A stretch of DNA of 22,870 nucleotides from contig FTLJ01000291.1 of NCBI GenBank assembly GCA_900155495.1, positions 1 to 22,870 on the forward strand, written 5' to 3'. This DNA is from Porogramme epimiltina. Lineage: Eukaryota > Basidiomycota > Agaricomycetes > Polyporales > Polyporaceae. The notes beneath the pieces are model-generated. The model was given only the letters and a program-made list of their open reading frames with translations, made no database searches and was not told the DNA's origin. A program made the translations under genes and the position numbers. Positions 9,900 through 20,900 of the stretch are shown here, piece by piece. Position 1 is the stretch's first letter; each line of letters begins with the position of its first letter.

Positions 9900-10871
9900 C
9901 CTCCAGTCGCGCGTAGCGAGGATAAGGACGCACCTCGAGACGCGACCAGTAGAGGGTCTTGAAGTAACACATCGACGATAACGCGACGTCGTTACAGTAC
10001 AGCTTCTACATCCACATGCAGCGCAGCGCGCGCATGCGCGCGTCAGCGCACTCTCGCACGCTACCCACTCGGCACACAGAAGAGAGCCGCGGCACTCACA
10101 GGTCGATCGCGCGGCGGCCGCTGCGGATGGTGGGGAGGTTGCACTTGAGGTGGCCGACGTAGACGGGATCGAAGCAAACGATCATGAGAAGGGGCACGTC
10201 CGCCTTGGAGACGCAGCTGCCGACGAGGGACTCCTTGCCGACGAGTATCTGCTCAAGCCGGTCGAGGGACGCGAAGAGTGGCATGACGGTGGCCTCGCAC
10301 GCCTGCTGCGACGTGGCGAACCCGGCCTTGTGCACCCCGTCTGTGCGGCGCGAGGCGCAGAGGATCGGCCGCGCGCTGGAGAACGGGGACGCATTGGCCC
10401 TCATACTTGCAGCGCGCCTTGAATTAGAGGTCTGACATGCTGCGCGGAAGCGTCCGCGTCCTCATCGGGGGAGTGGCCGGCAGTCGCAAGCGGCCAGCCG
10501 CCCTTGCCCGTGTGTGGGGACACGACGGTCGCTCCTTGGCCGCCTTCGGTGTTGGGGCCGTTCTGTGGAGTGGGCGGGTGCACGGGCAGGCGCGCCGAGG
10601 AGGTCCTCAGGGCCCTTGAGCCTGCGGATGATCAGGGTGCGCGTCACCCGCGCGGGAAGAAGCACGCGGAGGAGATAGAGGTGGTACCGCCCTGTTGGCG
10701 GGAGAGCGTTGGGGCTGGGTGTATGCGCATATATGCATGCGGCGCACCTTTCTCTGGAGCCAGCTGCCCGTCCTGGTCAATGGAATTCCTGAAGGACGAC
10801 GGCTTGCGGTTGATGCAGCCGTCTTGCTTGGAGATGCTCTTGCTGGACTGGGAAGCATCGCGTTGGCTCAT
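9900..10871 (-). pseudogene. ECM4/GTO-type glutathione S-transferase pseudogene
   Basis: Read on the minus strand, pieces line up in order with the ECM4/glutathionyl-hydroquinone reductase family (thioredoxin-fold N-terminus plus all-helical GST C-terminus). The start ATG at 10871 gives MSQRDAS...; the piece with FRNSIDQDGQLAPEKG ends at a donor at 10747, and the intron 10692-10747 ends in CAACAG. Next come RYHLY and TRTLIIRRLKGPEDLL, then in another frame GKGGWPLA. After a gap the GST C-domain reads LFASLDRLEQILVGKESLVG and FDPVYVGHLKCNLPTIR, up to a donor-like GTGAGT at 10094. The last exon reads WM-stop-KLY. The CPWA catalytic-cysteine motif is not visible; that place reads LLPA. Multiple frameshifts, the missing Cys, a stop and the lost middle section mean it is dead. 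It is seen once; the window ends before a second copy could appear. Confidence 0.72.
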
Positions 10872-11299
10872 AGCGCAGGCCGACGAAGGTGTCGGCTTCT
10901 GTGACGAGTGAACGGACGGGGCAGGCGGAAGGTGGCGGCCCGGAGAACGCCTAGGCTTCTTGACCTCAAAGGAGCTGATAACAGGTGGAAGGGACGCAGG
11001 CAGGTCATGAGGCGGGCGATTGGGTTGGATAGGGCGCACTGCAAGGCTTCCCATGGCGCGCGCATGTCCCTTGCTCAGCGGACGCGTCAGCCTAGACCCC
11101 CGTGGCCCGATCGCATCTTTCTCTGGCACCCTCGTCGTCCTTCGCCGCCTCCGATGGCAAACGCCACAGGTAAGCCGCAAGCCACACCAGGGGCTGCAAA
11201 TCGCGAGCGTGAGCATGGCTGAGTGGGATGGGGCCGCACGGGGAGAGAGAGACCCCGCAACGCCCACCACGTCTATCCCAACGGAGGTCTTCCTTTGAG
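10872..11299. other. Region upstream of ECM4 relic, around the unit junction
   Basis: No gene is recognised. It lies 5' of the minus-strand ECM4-like relic and so probably includes its former promoter. A minus-strand open frame runs through it into the relic, but the part upstream of the relic's ATG resembles nothing I know. Confidence 0.35.
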
Positions 11300-11935
11300 C
11301 GCCTAGATGTTCCCCGATCTATTCGGACTCCAGCTGGCTCGCTCAGGACCTCAGTGGCTCTGGCGTATCTCTGCTTTCTATGCCCATATTCACTCGTCGT
11401 CCCACGCGTCTCCCACTTAGCGACACAGGTAACAGAAGGTACTGAAGCAATCGCATGCACTCAGAGAGAGCGTGAGCTTGCCACGACTGTGCACGTGGTA
11501 CGTAACCCTAACCCGGAATTTCCCACCCTTACACCTTCCCTCCACCCAGTGAGCGACAACCTGAAGTTACTCTCGGCCTTCCCTCCACACCGCCCACACA
11601 GCTATGCAGCATCTACCAGTTGCACTCAATTTGTTATCTAGCGCGACAAAGGTCCACAAGAAGCACTATTGGCGACGATATTGTTCAGGTCCGATGACCC
11701 CAGGTTGCGTGCTCACCTACGCTTATTCTGCGACCGGCTGACTGACTGAATGCTTATAGCAGCTCAGAAAGGGCACTGAGCAGGCCCTTCCGCCCGCCGC
11801 GGCTTTCACAGAAGCAGATGACAAACGGTGTGTACATAGAGGCGTCGTTCACGAAGAGAACGACATGGCTTGTCTCCAAACACCCTCATCTACCCACTTG
11901 AGCCCCGCCAAGTCCCTCAAGCCTCTCGATCCACG
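11300..11935. other. Unit 2 left flank, 5' region of the second AsaB relic
   Basis: The stretch is homologous to the left 560 bases of the window. Shared landmarks are the aaccctaaccc run at 11504-11514 and the segment at about 11680-11770. It contains no recognised gene and is the old 5' region of the AsaB-like gene. Confidence 0.45.
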
Positions 11936-12901
11936 ATGTCCATCCCCGCCATGGACAGCGCTACCGCTACGCTCTTCCACTTCTATCCCCCCGCGGACTG
12001 CGCCAAGCCATACATCTGGATCAACGCCAACCCTTCGCGCCCCTAGCGCAACTGGAACCGTTGCGCACGCCGCCTAGATCGAGAACCTCCCCGGGAAGGA
12101 GGATAGTGCCTCGCTCTCAGCACTTCCGCCACGCCGCGGGGCACACCGCATTTGACGACGACGCGGAGATCAGAGGAAGTCCTATCCCGAGAGCATCGCG
12201 CTCGTGAAGGAGCTCACGGGCGCGTTGCGCGTCGTGCCCTTCAACCACAGTAAGTCCTCCCCCTGCGCGCCCCGTCTTCCGTCCCCCATCCCACGCCCCG
12301 AGTCCTTGCTCACTCGGCTTCATCCCCCTCCCGTGCCCTTCTCTATCCGCGAGCGCAGCGATCCGTCGCCGGTGCCCGGGTGAGCTCGACGACACGCCCC
12401 AGAAGCACCAGCCGGCCCCCCATGCACACATCGACCAAACGCCCGATTGCGCCGCGGCGCGCGCGCGTCGGCACCTCCCCGCCGCGCACGTCCCCGCGCT
12501 GCTCGCCCACCGCTTCCAGATCATCAACCTCTGGCGGTCGATCGGGCGCGCGGCGGGGACTGGCCGCTCGCGCTGTGCGACGGGCGCAGCGTCGATGCCG
12601 CGCGCGACCGAGTGCCCACGACGTTGCGGTACCCGGACCGCGAGGGCGAGACGTTCAGCGTGTGGTTCAGCGCGGGGCACAGGTGGAAGTATCTACGGGG
12701 GGTGGAGCCGGAGGTGTGAATCAAGAGGCAGGATGGCCGCATGGCGAGACTGACTTGCACGGGTTTGGTTTAGTTACGATCTGAGGGACGACGGGGAGAC
12801 AGGGGTATTCACTTCTCACCGCATTTGAGGACCCGTCGATGCGCGAGGGTCCACATCTGCGCGACTTGATCGAGCTCAGGCTCTTGGCTCTCTACGATTG
12901 A
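11936..12901 (+). pseudogene. AsaB/CmcJ-like oxidoreductase pseudogene, unit 2
   Basis: This copy keeps the start ATG and reads the N-terminal family pieces ATLFHFYPPAD and YIWINANPS. It then meets an in-frame stop where the VQIEN motif should be and shifts frame several times. Later pieces are SIALVKELTGALRVVPF, a clean GTAAGT donor at 12250 with its intron ending at 12358, HIDQTPD, RFQIINLW, then after a shift DWPLALCDGRSVD and TLRYPDREGETFSVWF, HRWKYLRGVEPEV, and finally TAFEDPSMREGPHL with a C-terminus ending LLALYD at the stop. A second intron donor near 12738 appears changed from GT to GC. The breaks differ from those in unit 1. It is non-functional, but shows the family more clearly than the first copy. 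The family carries out oxidation steps in fungal secondary metabolism; this copy's substrate is unknown. Confidence 0.78.
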
Positions 12902-13098
12902 GACAACATCGACGACTTTGGCTCGAGCATTATACAATTGTTACTCAAGCGAATAAACACGATTAGACTGGCTACCATACGATGCTTCGTAATGTCAATG
13001 TTCCAGCCACCTTCTCGCGCATAAGGGGCATGGTGGGTTGTGTAGGCACTAGCCTACCTTTGACATATGTATGCGCTAGCCAGTGAAACGACCCTACA
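12902..13098. other. Spacer between AsaB relic and small relic, unit 2
   Basis: No gene is seen. It is collinear with 1495-1714 in unit 1 and shares the gaataaaca motif after the relic's stop. Confidence 0.4.
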
Positions 13099-13303
13099 TT
13101 TACCGACTTCGAATGTACATTGCTGGGCGGTGAGGCCACGAGTGTACAGCTTCAACTTGGGGATGACGTCACAGTTGAAGCACGTGATGAAATTGTTCAT
13201 GTTTTCGTTCGAACGGCGTACGACCGTCTCGATTCTCAACCAATTGCAACCTCACCCGAAATAAAACAACGGCGCGTCATTGAAACACAAGTCTCACAAT
13301 ACT
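13099..13303 (+). pseudogene. Small unrecognised coding relic, unit 2
   Basis: The frame is open through the whole interval and reads FTDFECTLLGGEATSVQLQL at its start, aligned with the ATG-initiated frame of unit 1. Here the ATG has become TTT, so no start codon is present at that place; internal ATGs follow at 13120 and later. A GTATGT donor is kept at 13304, but the unit 1 acceptor has been mutated. Read without splicing, the frame runs on to a stop at 13435-13437. No family is recognised. It could instead be a fragment of a longer gene. Confidence 0.35.
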
Positions 13304-13972
13304 GTATGTGGTACTGTCACTGTCTTGAACACTCAAACGAACATCTACATGGAATGCTGACGCGTTGGCGCAGCCGGGGCCCAGCCACCGGGGAGCGCGT
13401 AGCGCATTTAGAGGCTTGTTTGCGCGATGTCTAAGTCACTGGCAGCGTCGTGAGGGGCGGACAAAGTAAGGTCATGAGTAGGACATCGAGGATGCACGTG
13501 AGTTCTCGAGCTCTCTCCCGTTAAACCTTCTGCTGATCAGTCACCTGCTGCTCATTCAATTTAGGATTGTGTGCCCCGTCCTAGCACTGTGAATCGTGAG
13601 GTTCTGTACACGATGGTAGATTTGTCTTCACCACTCGTCATGAAGGTGACTCTCTCTGGGAAAACATAGTTGACTAGGTGTGCACTCGGGATCTTACCGC
13701 TCTCAGTCCCATCTTGTGAATCAGAATCATGTCTGTAATGCTTTAATTGCCACATGCGCGCCTGCCCCGAGGCTTTCGCTAATTCTCACGTCCGCCAGAT
13801 ATGTCATCTAGATCGCGGTGATAGCCACCACGTGTTTTCAATGGTGTAGGCAAATCGTGTAAAGTGCCGCAAGTCTCCCCTTGACGTGTTAGTGCGTTCA
13901 ATCCTCCTCCTGCTCACCAGCTACCATTCTTACCTTCTCTTCACCGCGCCGCAGCGCCGCTGCGACATCACG
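13304..13972 (+). promoter_or_regulatory. Upstream region of the second NLR gene
   Basis: This interval is collinear with 1921-2554 and carries the same pyrimidine-rich stretch just before the NLR start (about 13898-13950) and the same cacgATG start context. An in-frame open extension exists upstream from 13886, but it begins with GTG and has no counterpart in unit 1, so the ATG at 13973 is used as the start. Confidence 0.4.
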
Positions 13973-16900
13973 ATGCGCAAGATCCGCGCAAAGTGGGACA
14001 AGCTCAGAGGGCGCACGCCCACCCCAGAGCCTCAGCCCCAGGAACAAGTACATCGATCTGCGTCGGTGCCGCCGCCTACCACAGAGACAGACCCCATCCC
14101 ATCGCGAACTGTTTCTCAACAGGCCCGTGAACATACATTGTCATACCCCATACGAAATTCCATACACACCCCACAAGCTCCCGCAGGGTTTTCTTCATCG
14201 ACCGCGGAAACGCACAGTGCACCCCCCACCAGAGTCCCTTCCTCTAAGACGGGCCGTAATCCTGAGGCGGCAGCTACAGGAGACATCTCAGCTACCGCGG
14301 ATGTCAAGCCTGCTCAACAAGGAGACGGGTTTGAAATTCATCCGCAGACAACTACAAAGGGCGGCTCGAACGTAGGAGATATGGTCACGGGTGCGGCGCG
14401 CCTAGCACTCGACGTTACCGAGTCGCTATCCGATGGAGTTCCATTTCTTCCTGGTGTGGTGAAAGCACTTAAGACCGTCTTGGAGGTTTACGAGGTATGT
14501 CATTTGCATTCGATAGCTTGCTCGTGGCTCTCCGTAGAGCTCCGACATCTGATCGATTCTACACCGCATGCACAAATCGCGCGGGTATCACAGAAATATG
14601 CTTCCAATCGGGAGTCTATGGATATGCTACAAAAACAGATCGAGTCTATGAACACCATGATCGAATCAGTTCGTCCAAAAGGCCGGCCCTGTCCGCCGAA
14701 GCTGGAGGAGCAACTGTGCATCTTCAGCAAGTACGTGTGCATATTGAGAGAATCTCCAGTCGCTTCATCGCATTGACATGCGAGTATAGGAACGTGGAGC
14801 GCGTCACAGTCGCGGTAAGAAAACTTAAAGGAGAGAAGGAGGACCCAACGACCAAGAAGATTGCACAAAAGACATCGCAAGCATTACGCAGAGACAAAAT
14901 TGCAGAGGAACTCGATGGCTACGTCAAGAATTTGTCATGGTATCTGGAAAGTCTTACGGTATGTGTTGGCAGTCGTATAAACTGTTTAGGAACATCATAC
15001 TGACAATAACCCAAGGCTTCTATGAGTTTGTTGGTATATATTGCAGTGGATGTGAGTTGTGAATTCCTCGTAAATTCCATGTGGTGACCAATGCGAGATC
15101 TTGGTAGGCTATGCAAACCTCCGTTCACGGGCAGTTCATACAAGTAAATGCCAAACTCGATGGACTCACCAACGAGATTCGCGAGGAAGGCGCGGAAATT
15201 CGCACCGAGATCGTCACGGATGGAGAGCGAACTCGCGAGGCTCTTCGACAGACACTGACCAGCTCGGGTAAGCTCACCGGTCATCCGCCTTTCCGTATTC
15301 TCATCTCCCCGACACCGACATCGTGTACCAGAAATACCCGGCCTCCGATACGCTTTCGACGCCCGATTTGATGCGAATGTAGGGCGCGAGGGTTGTTTAG
15401 GAGCGACGCGTGCAGGGGTTTTGTCCGCCGTGTACAACTGGGCTATCGCTGAAGAGTCGCTCACTGCCGCTGAGAGGTCTTCACCTATGTTCAAAATCCG
15501 GCCGGAGATTCTCCTCTTATGGCTCAGCGGGCAGGCAGGGATGGGGAAATCTGCGCTCGCACAAACAATTGCGCACCGGTGCGACCGTGCACGCCGCCTC
15601 GGAGCAAGCTTCTTCTGTGCCCGATTTGGCGACCGCAATAACATCCAACTCGTCTTTCCCACCATTGCCCTCCAACTCGCACTTCACCCTGACACTCCGT
15701 CCTCGTTCAAGACGGCGGTCCAGGAAGCCGTGAAGGCCAACCCAGACATCCAGCGCTCCCTTCCGTCATACCAGCTCGAGAAGCTGATTGTAGAGCCTCT
15801 CCGCTCCTGCGTCTCAACAGCTAGTGTAGAACCCCTTCGGCCAAACGTGGTTGTCATCGACGCCCTTGATGAATGCAAAGACGATCAACCTGTGTCGACC
15901 ATTATCAACGCGCTCGCTCTCCATGTCGACAGCCTCGGTCCTCTCAAGTTCGTCATTACAAGCCGCCCAGAAGCCCATATCATGACAGGGTTCAGAAAAG
16001 AAGCGCTTCTCAAACATGTCTACAACTTTCCCCTTAGCTCGATACCCCCGGAGGTCGCCCTTCGTGACGTCACTGTCTATGTCGAATCCAAGTTCTCCGA
16101 GTTTCGCTCTGAGCGTGTAGGGGAATTCAAAGAGGACTGGCCTAGCAAGGAGACACAACATGAGCTTCGGGATATGTCGGGCGGCCTATTCATCCACATC
16201 TCCACCGCTCTCAAATACATCTTTGGTGCGAGCGATCCAAAACAGCGGCTCAATGAATTGCTCGGGGATCCTTCTGTCTCCGTCTTCACCGCCACCGATA
16301 AATCGCCTGCAGCCCGACTGTACAGACTCTACCTCGAAGTCATGAAAGCCATCACTACTCCCCAGGGCGCCGCACGGGTGAGGACGGTTGTTGGCTCGAT
16401 CGTGCTCCTCAAGGACCAGCTTTCACCGCAGGGCCTAGAGTGCCTGCTCGCTCTGGAGTACGGCACGGTGCGAGGCACGCTACGCCCGCTTCACTCGATT
16501 TTGGTAGTTCCAGACATCGAACAACCTAACGGGGTTATCCGCATCATCCATCCATCCTTCCCCGATTTTCTTGTCGACGGATCCAAGTGCACGCGCGCCG
16601 ACATTCTCGTCGACATTAACCTGCAGCACACACTACTCTCAGAACGATGCTTGCAAATAATGAACGCGAATCTCTGCCGGAACCCGTGCAGCGTCGAGTC
16701 ACCCTGGATTGCAAACATTGAAATCGAGGACCTTTCCTCCCGTATCGCGGCCGCGGTGCCGGGTCACGTTCAGTACGCATGTCGACATTGGTCCAGCCAC
16801 CTCTGTGAAGGACGCATCACCCAGGACATAATCGCCCTGGTATCCGTGTTCGCTCGAGAACACCTTCTGCACTGGCTGGAAGTTTCGAGCTTGATGGGGG

Positions 16901-19618
16901 ATATTGACGGTGCTATTGACGCTTTGGAAAATGCACAGATTGCTCTCCAGGTGTGTGACGTCATAGACACATGTTCAGGATGAACGCTCATTCGCCCTTC
17001 TACTGGCTTTCAGAATCCGGGTGCCCCTCAGACGGACGTAATAGCGATGCTCAACGACTGCAAGCGTGTGGTGCATCTCTGCTATCCCGCAATCTCATCC
17101 TCCGCAGGCCATGTCTACATATCTGCCCTTCCGTCCTCTCCCTCCACCTCCATCCTCCGCTCCACATACTCTGCAGATCTTGCCGGCACACCCCGAATCG
17201 ACATAGGTCAACTGTCGCGATGGAACGCGAACATTCTCACAATGGAGGGGCACACGGCCGCCGCCAGCTCCGTCGCATACTCCCCGGATGGCGAGCACAT
17301 CGTCTCTGGCTCCGAGGACTGCACCATCCGACTATGGAACCGTCGGACGGGGGCACAGCTCCATGTGCTGAAGGAGGAGAGCCAGGTCTGGAGTGGAACG
17401 TTCTCGCCAGACGGGAAGGAGATCCTGTGTGGGACGGATGAAGGTGTGGTATCCCTGTTAGACGCTCGGACTGGCGAAAGGATCCAGTCACAGAAGGTCC
17501 ATTCCAAGCGCGTTCGCATGGTGGCCTACTCTTCCCAGGGAGACCTAGCGACCTCAGGCTCTGCAGACAAGAACATTATGCTATGGGCTACCGCGTCGGG
17601 AGAACTGGAGAAGATAAGGACTCTGGAGGGACATGGTGGCTGGATATACTCTGTCGCCTTCTCTCACGACGAGTCATTCCTGGTTTCTGGAAGCACCGAC
17701 GAGTCTCCCTGCCGGATTTGGATGATCAACGGCGACTCTCAGGCTTGCGCACTACTGCATGACGCCCAGGACCATGTTAGCAGGGTCTCTATATCTCCCG
17801 ACGATAAGACGCTCGCATGCGGATGCCTGAACGAGCTCGTTCTGTGGTCCATCGAAGATCCATTCCATCCCAGTCGCCTCAAGACACTGCCTGTGGAAGG
17901 CGACGTTTTAGGGCTCGATTTCTCTCCTGACGGCCGCACCCTCGCCGTCGGGTGCTGGCTCGGTGAGGGATCGTGGATCGGGCTGTGGGACGTTGGGACG
18001 GGGGAGTGGGTCGGGGAGCGCGAGGAGATAGGAGGAGAAGGCATCTGGGGATTGCGGTTTTCCCCCGACGGGTCGCAACTCGTCTCCGCCCACGGTCGGG
18101 GAACGGTGCGGTCGTGGGACGTGGGGGTGATGCGAACGAGTGCGGGCTCAGGGTCCGATGACAGTGGAGCGGGCGATGGGCGGTCTTCGTCGAGGGTATT
18201 GGCTGTTGCGTTTTCACCTCGGGACGGGGATCGGCTTGGGGTGGTGGTGGAAGACGGGACGGTGGAGCTCTGGGACGTCCCCTCGAGGAAGATAGTCAGC
18301 AAGATGGTCCACCCGCACCCCGACACCCTTAATCCCGGCTGTGTGGCTCTGACATGGTCTCCGGATGGGACACGGCTTGCGCTGTCTGGGCATACAGACC
18401 ACTCCATCATTGCATACGAGACGGAGAAGGCCTCATCAACCTCCATCCTCCGCGGGCATTCCGAGGACGTGCTCCCCGCTGTATTCACCTCGGATTCCAA
18501 GAACGTCATCACCGGCTCTTATGACGGAAGCATCCGACTCTACATTGCCGTGTCCGAATCTGAAGAAGTTCTTTTCGATCGTCCAGCGTGCGGTATTTGG
18601 GCGATCGGAGTTTCGCCATGTGGGGGTTACCTCCTCTTCTCCACAATCGAGCCTGGACAATCCCGAACTCCTAACCCTGACGCTCAAGAAGTGAAATCAG
18701 ACCATCCACTGATGAACTTATCTTTCGAAGGCCATTCGACGATACACCTCCATTGTTGGAACAAGCAGGCGAATCGTCGAGCGCAGTCGTTCCGGGGTAG
18801 TAGGGAGCCCGCGTCGCAAACGCGCGGCGAACTCAATAGCACACACAGCAGACTAAATACACAACCGTTATCGCGCCGGCGAGCGCGACGGCTTGGACAT
18901 CGCCGCCGCGCCGACGCCACCAACCCGTATCGCGCCCTCCGCACCCGTCTCCCGCCGCCTCAACTTTGTAGCCCAGTCCCGAAAATCCGACATCCATGAC
19001 CTCACCTCAAACACAACGACGATGGAGATGAACCACCACCATGCCATCGTCGCCCTCTCCTTCTCGTCCGATGGCTCACGCGTGGTCGGATCAAGCGAGC
19101 GCGGCCAGATCTCCCTCTGGGACATCTCCCCTTCCCTTCAATCCGACCCGGGCACTGCACGGGAAGGCGCAGATGGAGCTCCTGAGCCGAGCAGGGGCGC
19201 TCTCCACTTCCTTGCCGAACTCCACCCAGAAACATCCGGCATTTGGGTCGAGCGCATCCGGTTCTCCGCTGATGAGCGCGCTGTCATCACCAATGCCTGC
19301 TTCGCACCGATCACGTCCGAGGCGCACTGGCCACTCGTCGCGCAGCACGGCGCTGGTCCACAACGAGGTCCTGGGTCCACCGACTCTCATTCGCTCCCTA
19401 ACTACTTCCTCACCGACGGCTGGATTTGGTGCCGGGGTTGCGGGGAGGAACCTCGACGAGGGTGCTGGCTCCCGCCTGTGTATCGATACCTGCCCGCAGA
19501 GGTTGAGTACAACCGTCGTCCCGGAGGGTGGGATTATCAAGGGAAATGGGTCACATTCGCTACGAATCAAGGGCGATTTGTCGTTGTTGACATGTCTGGC
19601 GGTCCCGAACAGAGATGA
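13973..19618 (+). CDS. NACHT-WD40 NLR (STAND) receptor, copy B, interrupted by LTR
   Basis: I model exons 13973-14494, 14594-14730, 14790-14958, 15016-15051, 15108-15267, 15332-16950 and 17014 onward, with the same intron phases as copy A. The Ser/Thr/Pro-rich N-terminus (1-131), MLKL/HeLo-like helical segment (about 132-288), Walker A GQAGMGKSA (about 408-416), Walker B VVVIDALDE and HPSFPDFL are all intact. A 239-bp solo LTR plus a 5-bp target duplication interrupts the WD40 exon at 18754-18997 and shifts the frame by one. Read through, translation stops at 18997-18999 after about 1542 residues and lacks the last WD40 repeats and the C-terminal block. The downstream frame is still open to 19616-19618 and ends like copy A. 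Splicing out 18797-18971 would rejoin the frames and give about 1690 residues. The product is either a truncated but NACHT-competent receptor, a near-full-length one, or a recent pseudogene. Confidence 0.8.
18749..18753. repeat. Target site duplication TCCAT, left
   Basis: This is the left of two identical 5-bp copies flanking the solo LTR; the right copy is at 18993-18997. The uninterrupted copy A has a single homologous site near 7324-7330. Confidence 0.8.
18754..18992. mobile_element. Solo LTR (239 bp) inserted in WD40 exon of NLR B
   Basis: Aligned with copy A, extra DNA lies exactly between two copies of TCCAT (18749-18753 and 18993-18997). The insert begins TGTTGGA and ends TCCGACA, that is TG...CA with a 7-base terminal inverted repeat matching at 6 of 7 positions. 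A 5-bp target duplication with TG...CA ends is the standard signature of LTR retrotransposon integration, and the short length with no internal coding region points to a solo LTR left by recombination. Removing the element and one TCCAT restores HLHDLTSN in frame, matching HLCDLTSN in copy A. Orientation and superfamily cannot be told. Confidence 0.82.
18993..18997. repeat. Target site duplication TCCAT, right
   Basis: This is the right copy of the 5-bp duplication. It is immediately followed by gacctcacctc, which matches copy A. Confidence 0.8.
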
Positions 19619-20900
19619 TCTCGAGCTTAGTACGTCGCTGTAGCTAAGTTCTCTACGGTCGTCATTCCTCGTGAGCTATGATCAGGGATGGTTATTCCTC
19701 GGCTTTGTATGCGGACCACCACACTCACGCGTACATTATCCCAGGTAACTTTGCCGTCGCTAAACATACTCTCGGACTTTACGATAGAGGTCTTGTTGGC
19801 TAAGGCGTAGCGTAGTGTCTGTCTGTGCCACCGCATATATCCGCAATCATACTAATCGACAATACCGTGCGTCGCTCATAGCGGAGCACAAGGGACTAGA
19901 CCGATGCCGGATAGAATTTATAGTAGACGGTATATATTACAGTGAGTGTCTTAGCGTCAGAAGGCTGACCGAGGCATTCAATGGGCGCATATCCAGGTGG
20001 GGCACGAACGAGGAACACTCCTCATATAACGGGTAGGAGCTAGGAGCATCACGTCGTCAAGCACACTCGGAGGGGTGTCTCTGAGAGATCCGAGTGAGAG
20101 TGGCACTACGAAAGCATCATTTTAAATCAACTCGCACCACTTACCAAAGCGATAAGTTGTCGAGTGACCTATACAGTAAGGGCATGAGGAATGGACGGGG
20201 GATAGCTATGCGTTGGTTGATCAAGTTACTATCAGGCACAACCGTAACGTGCAATGGCTGCAGACTACGGCAAATATGACCCCAGAGAGGGCATAATGCC
20301 AGAAACGACGTGATATGAGCTGCTGCCGTCGGGACGAAGGGAGAAGCAAACAGTATTGGCTCGAGGTGGACTGGAAGGGCCGAAAGCACCGAGAGGGGGA
20401 GTGACGGCGGTGGGCGGCCGGCTTCTGTATAGGGGCAGTCAGGGAACGTGAACCTATGGAGCAGCAGAGGGCGGACGGTGACTTGCGGATGCACGCGTGT
20501 ATGAAGCGAGCTACGTCCGGGGGTGCGGGAGATCGCGACCCGAGAAGCAGCAGTGCAGAAGCGCATATAGGCAGGTGACGGGGGCCTGGGCAGACAGACG
20601 GGCCGTGACTGCTGCGACCGGGGACGTCTACTGCGAGGACGCAGCTCCGGCGGTGGAGAGCCCTAGGGGAGAAGGCGGACGGGTACGGCAGGGCCGATTG
20701 CGCCCCAAGCCGAAGAGAGCTGCGGAGAGGCCGTGGGAGGAAAGCGCCGAGAGGGCGGTGGGAGCCTGAGGCATACACGGCGCGGAGGAGGGGAGCAGGA
20801 CAGTGGGGGGTAGGCATGACGGCAGGGCGTTTTCGCATGAGACAGAGGGGGCTTGGAAGACGAAGCAGGAGATCTAGATCGGATGGCAAGTCGAGGAGCC
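19619..20900. other. Unassigned block downstream of NLR B (duplicated)
   Basis: The block is collinear with 7946-9242 and has the same cacaagggactagaccgatg landmark (19888-19907) and ggtatatatta motif. Minus-strand open frames up to 222 residues are low-complexity and rich in Ser, Pro, Arg and Leu, and are not maintained in unit 1. I see no recognisable gene. Homology to unit 1 stops near 20900, where unit 1 jumps into the MAG-like intron. Confidence 0.45.

Larger units (their letters stand above)
1..11290. repeat. Segmental duplication, unit 1 (left edge not in window)
   Basis: The order AsaB-like relic, small relic, NLR, unassigned block, MAG-like relic is repeated in the right half of the window. 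Matched landmarks are about 11.36 kb apart in the AsaB relic, 11.418 kb at the NLR start codons and 11.673 kb at the NLR stop codons; most of the last increase is explained by the 244 bp added in the second NLR. The MAG landmark is 13.39 kb apart because unit 1 lacks about 1.7 kb. Homology is visible in non-coding DNA as well, for example around 300-400 against 11680-11770. The right boundary is approximate, and the ECM4 relic may belong to the unit because the window ends before the equivalent place in unit 2. Confidence 0.85.

Noticed and set aside
10644..11270. Minus-strand 208-codon open frame as one gene
   Set aside because: Only the part from 10871 to 10748 matches the ECM4 family; the rest is upstream sequence and intron read through.
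13886..13972. N-terminal extension of NLR B with a hydrophobic start
   Set aside because: It begins with GTG, has no equivalent in copy A, and the ATG at 13973 is shared by both copies in an identical context.
18754..18992. Insert as a MITE or DNA transposon
   Set aside because: The inverted repeat is only 7 bases, while TG...CA ends and a 5-bp target duplication fit an LTR better.
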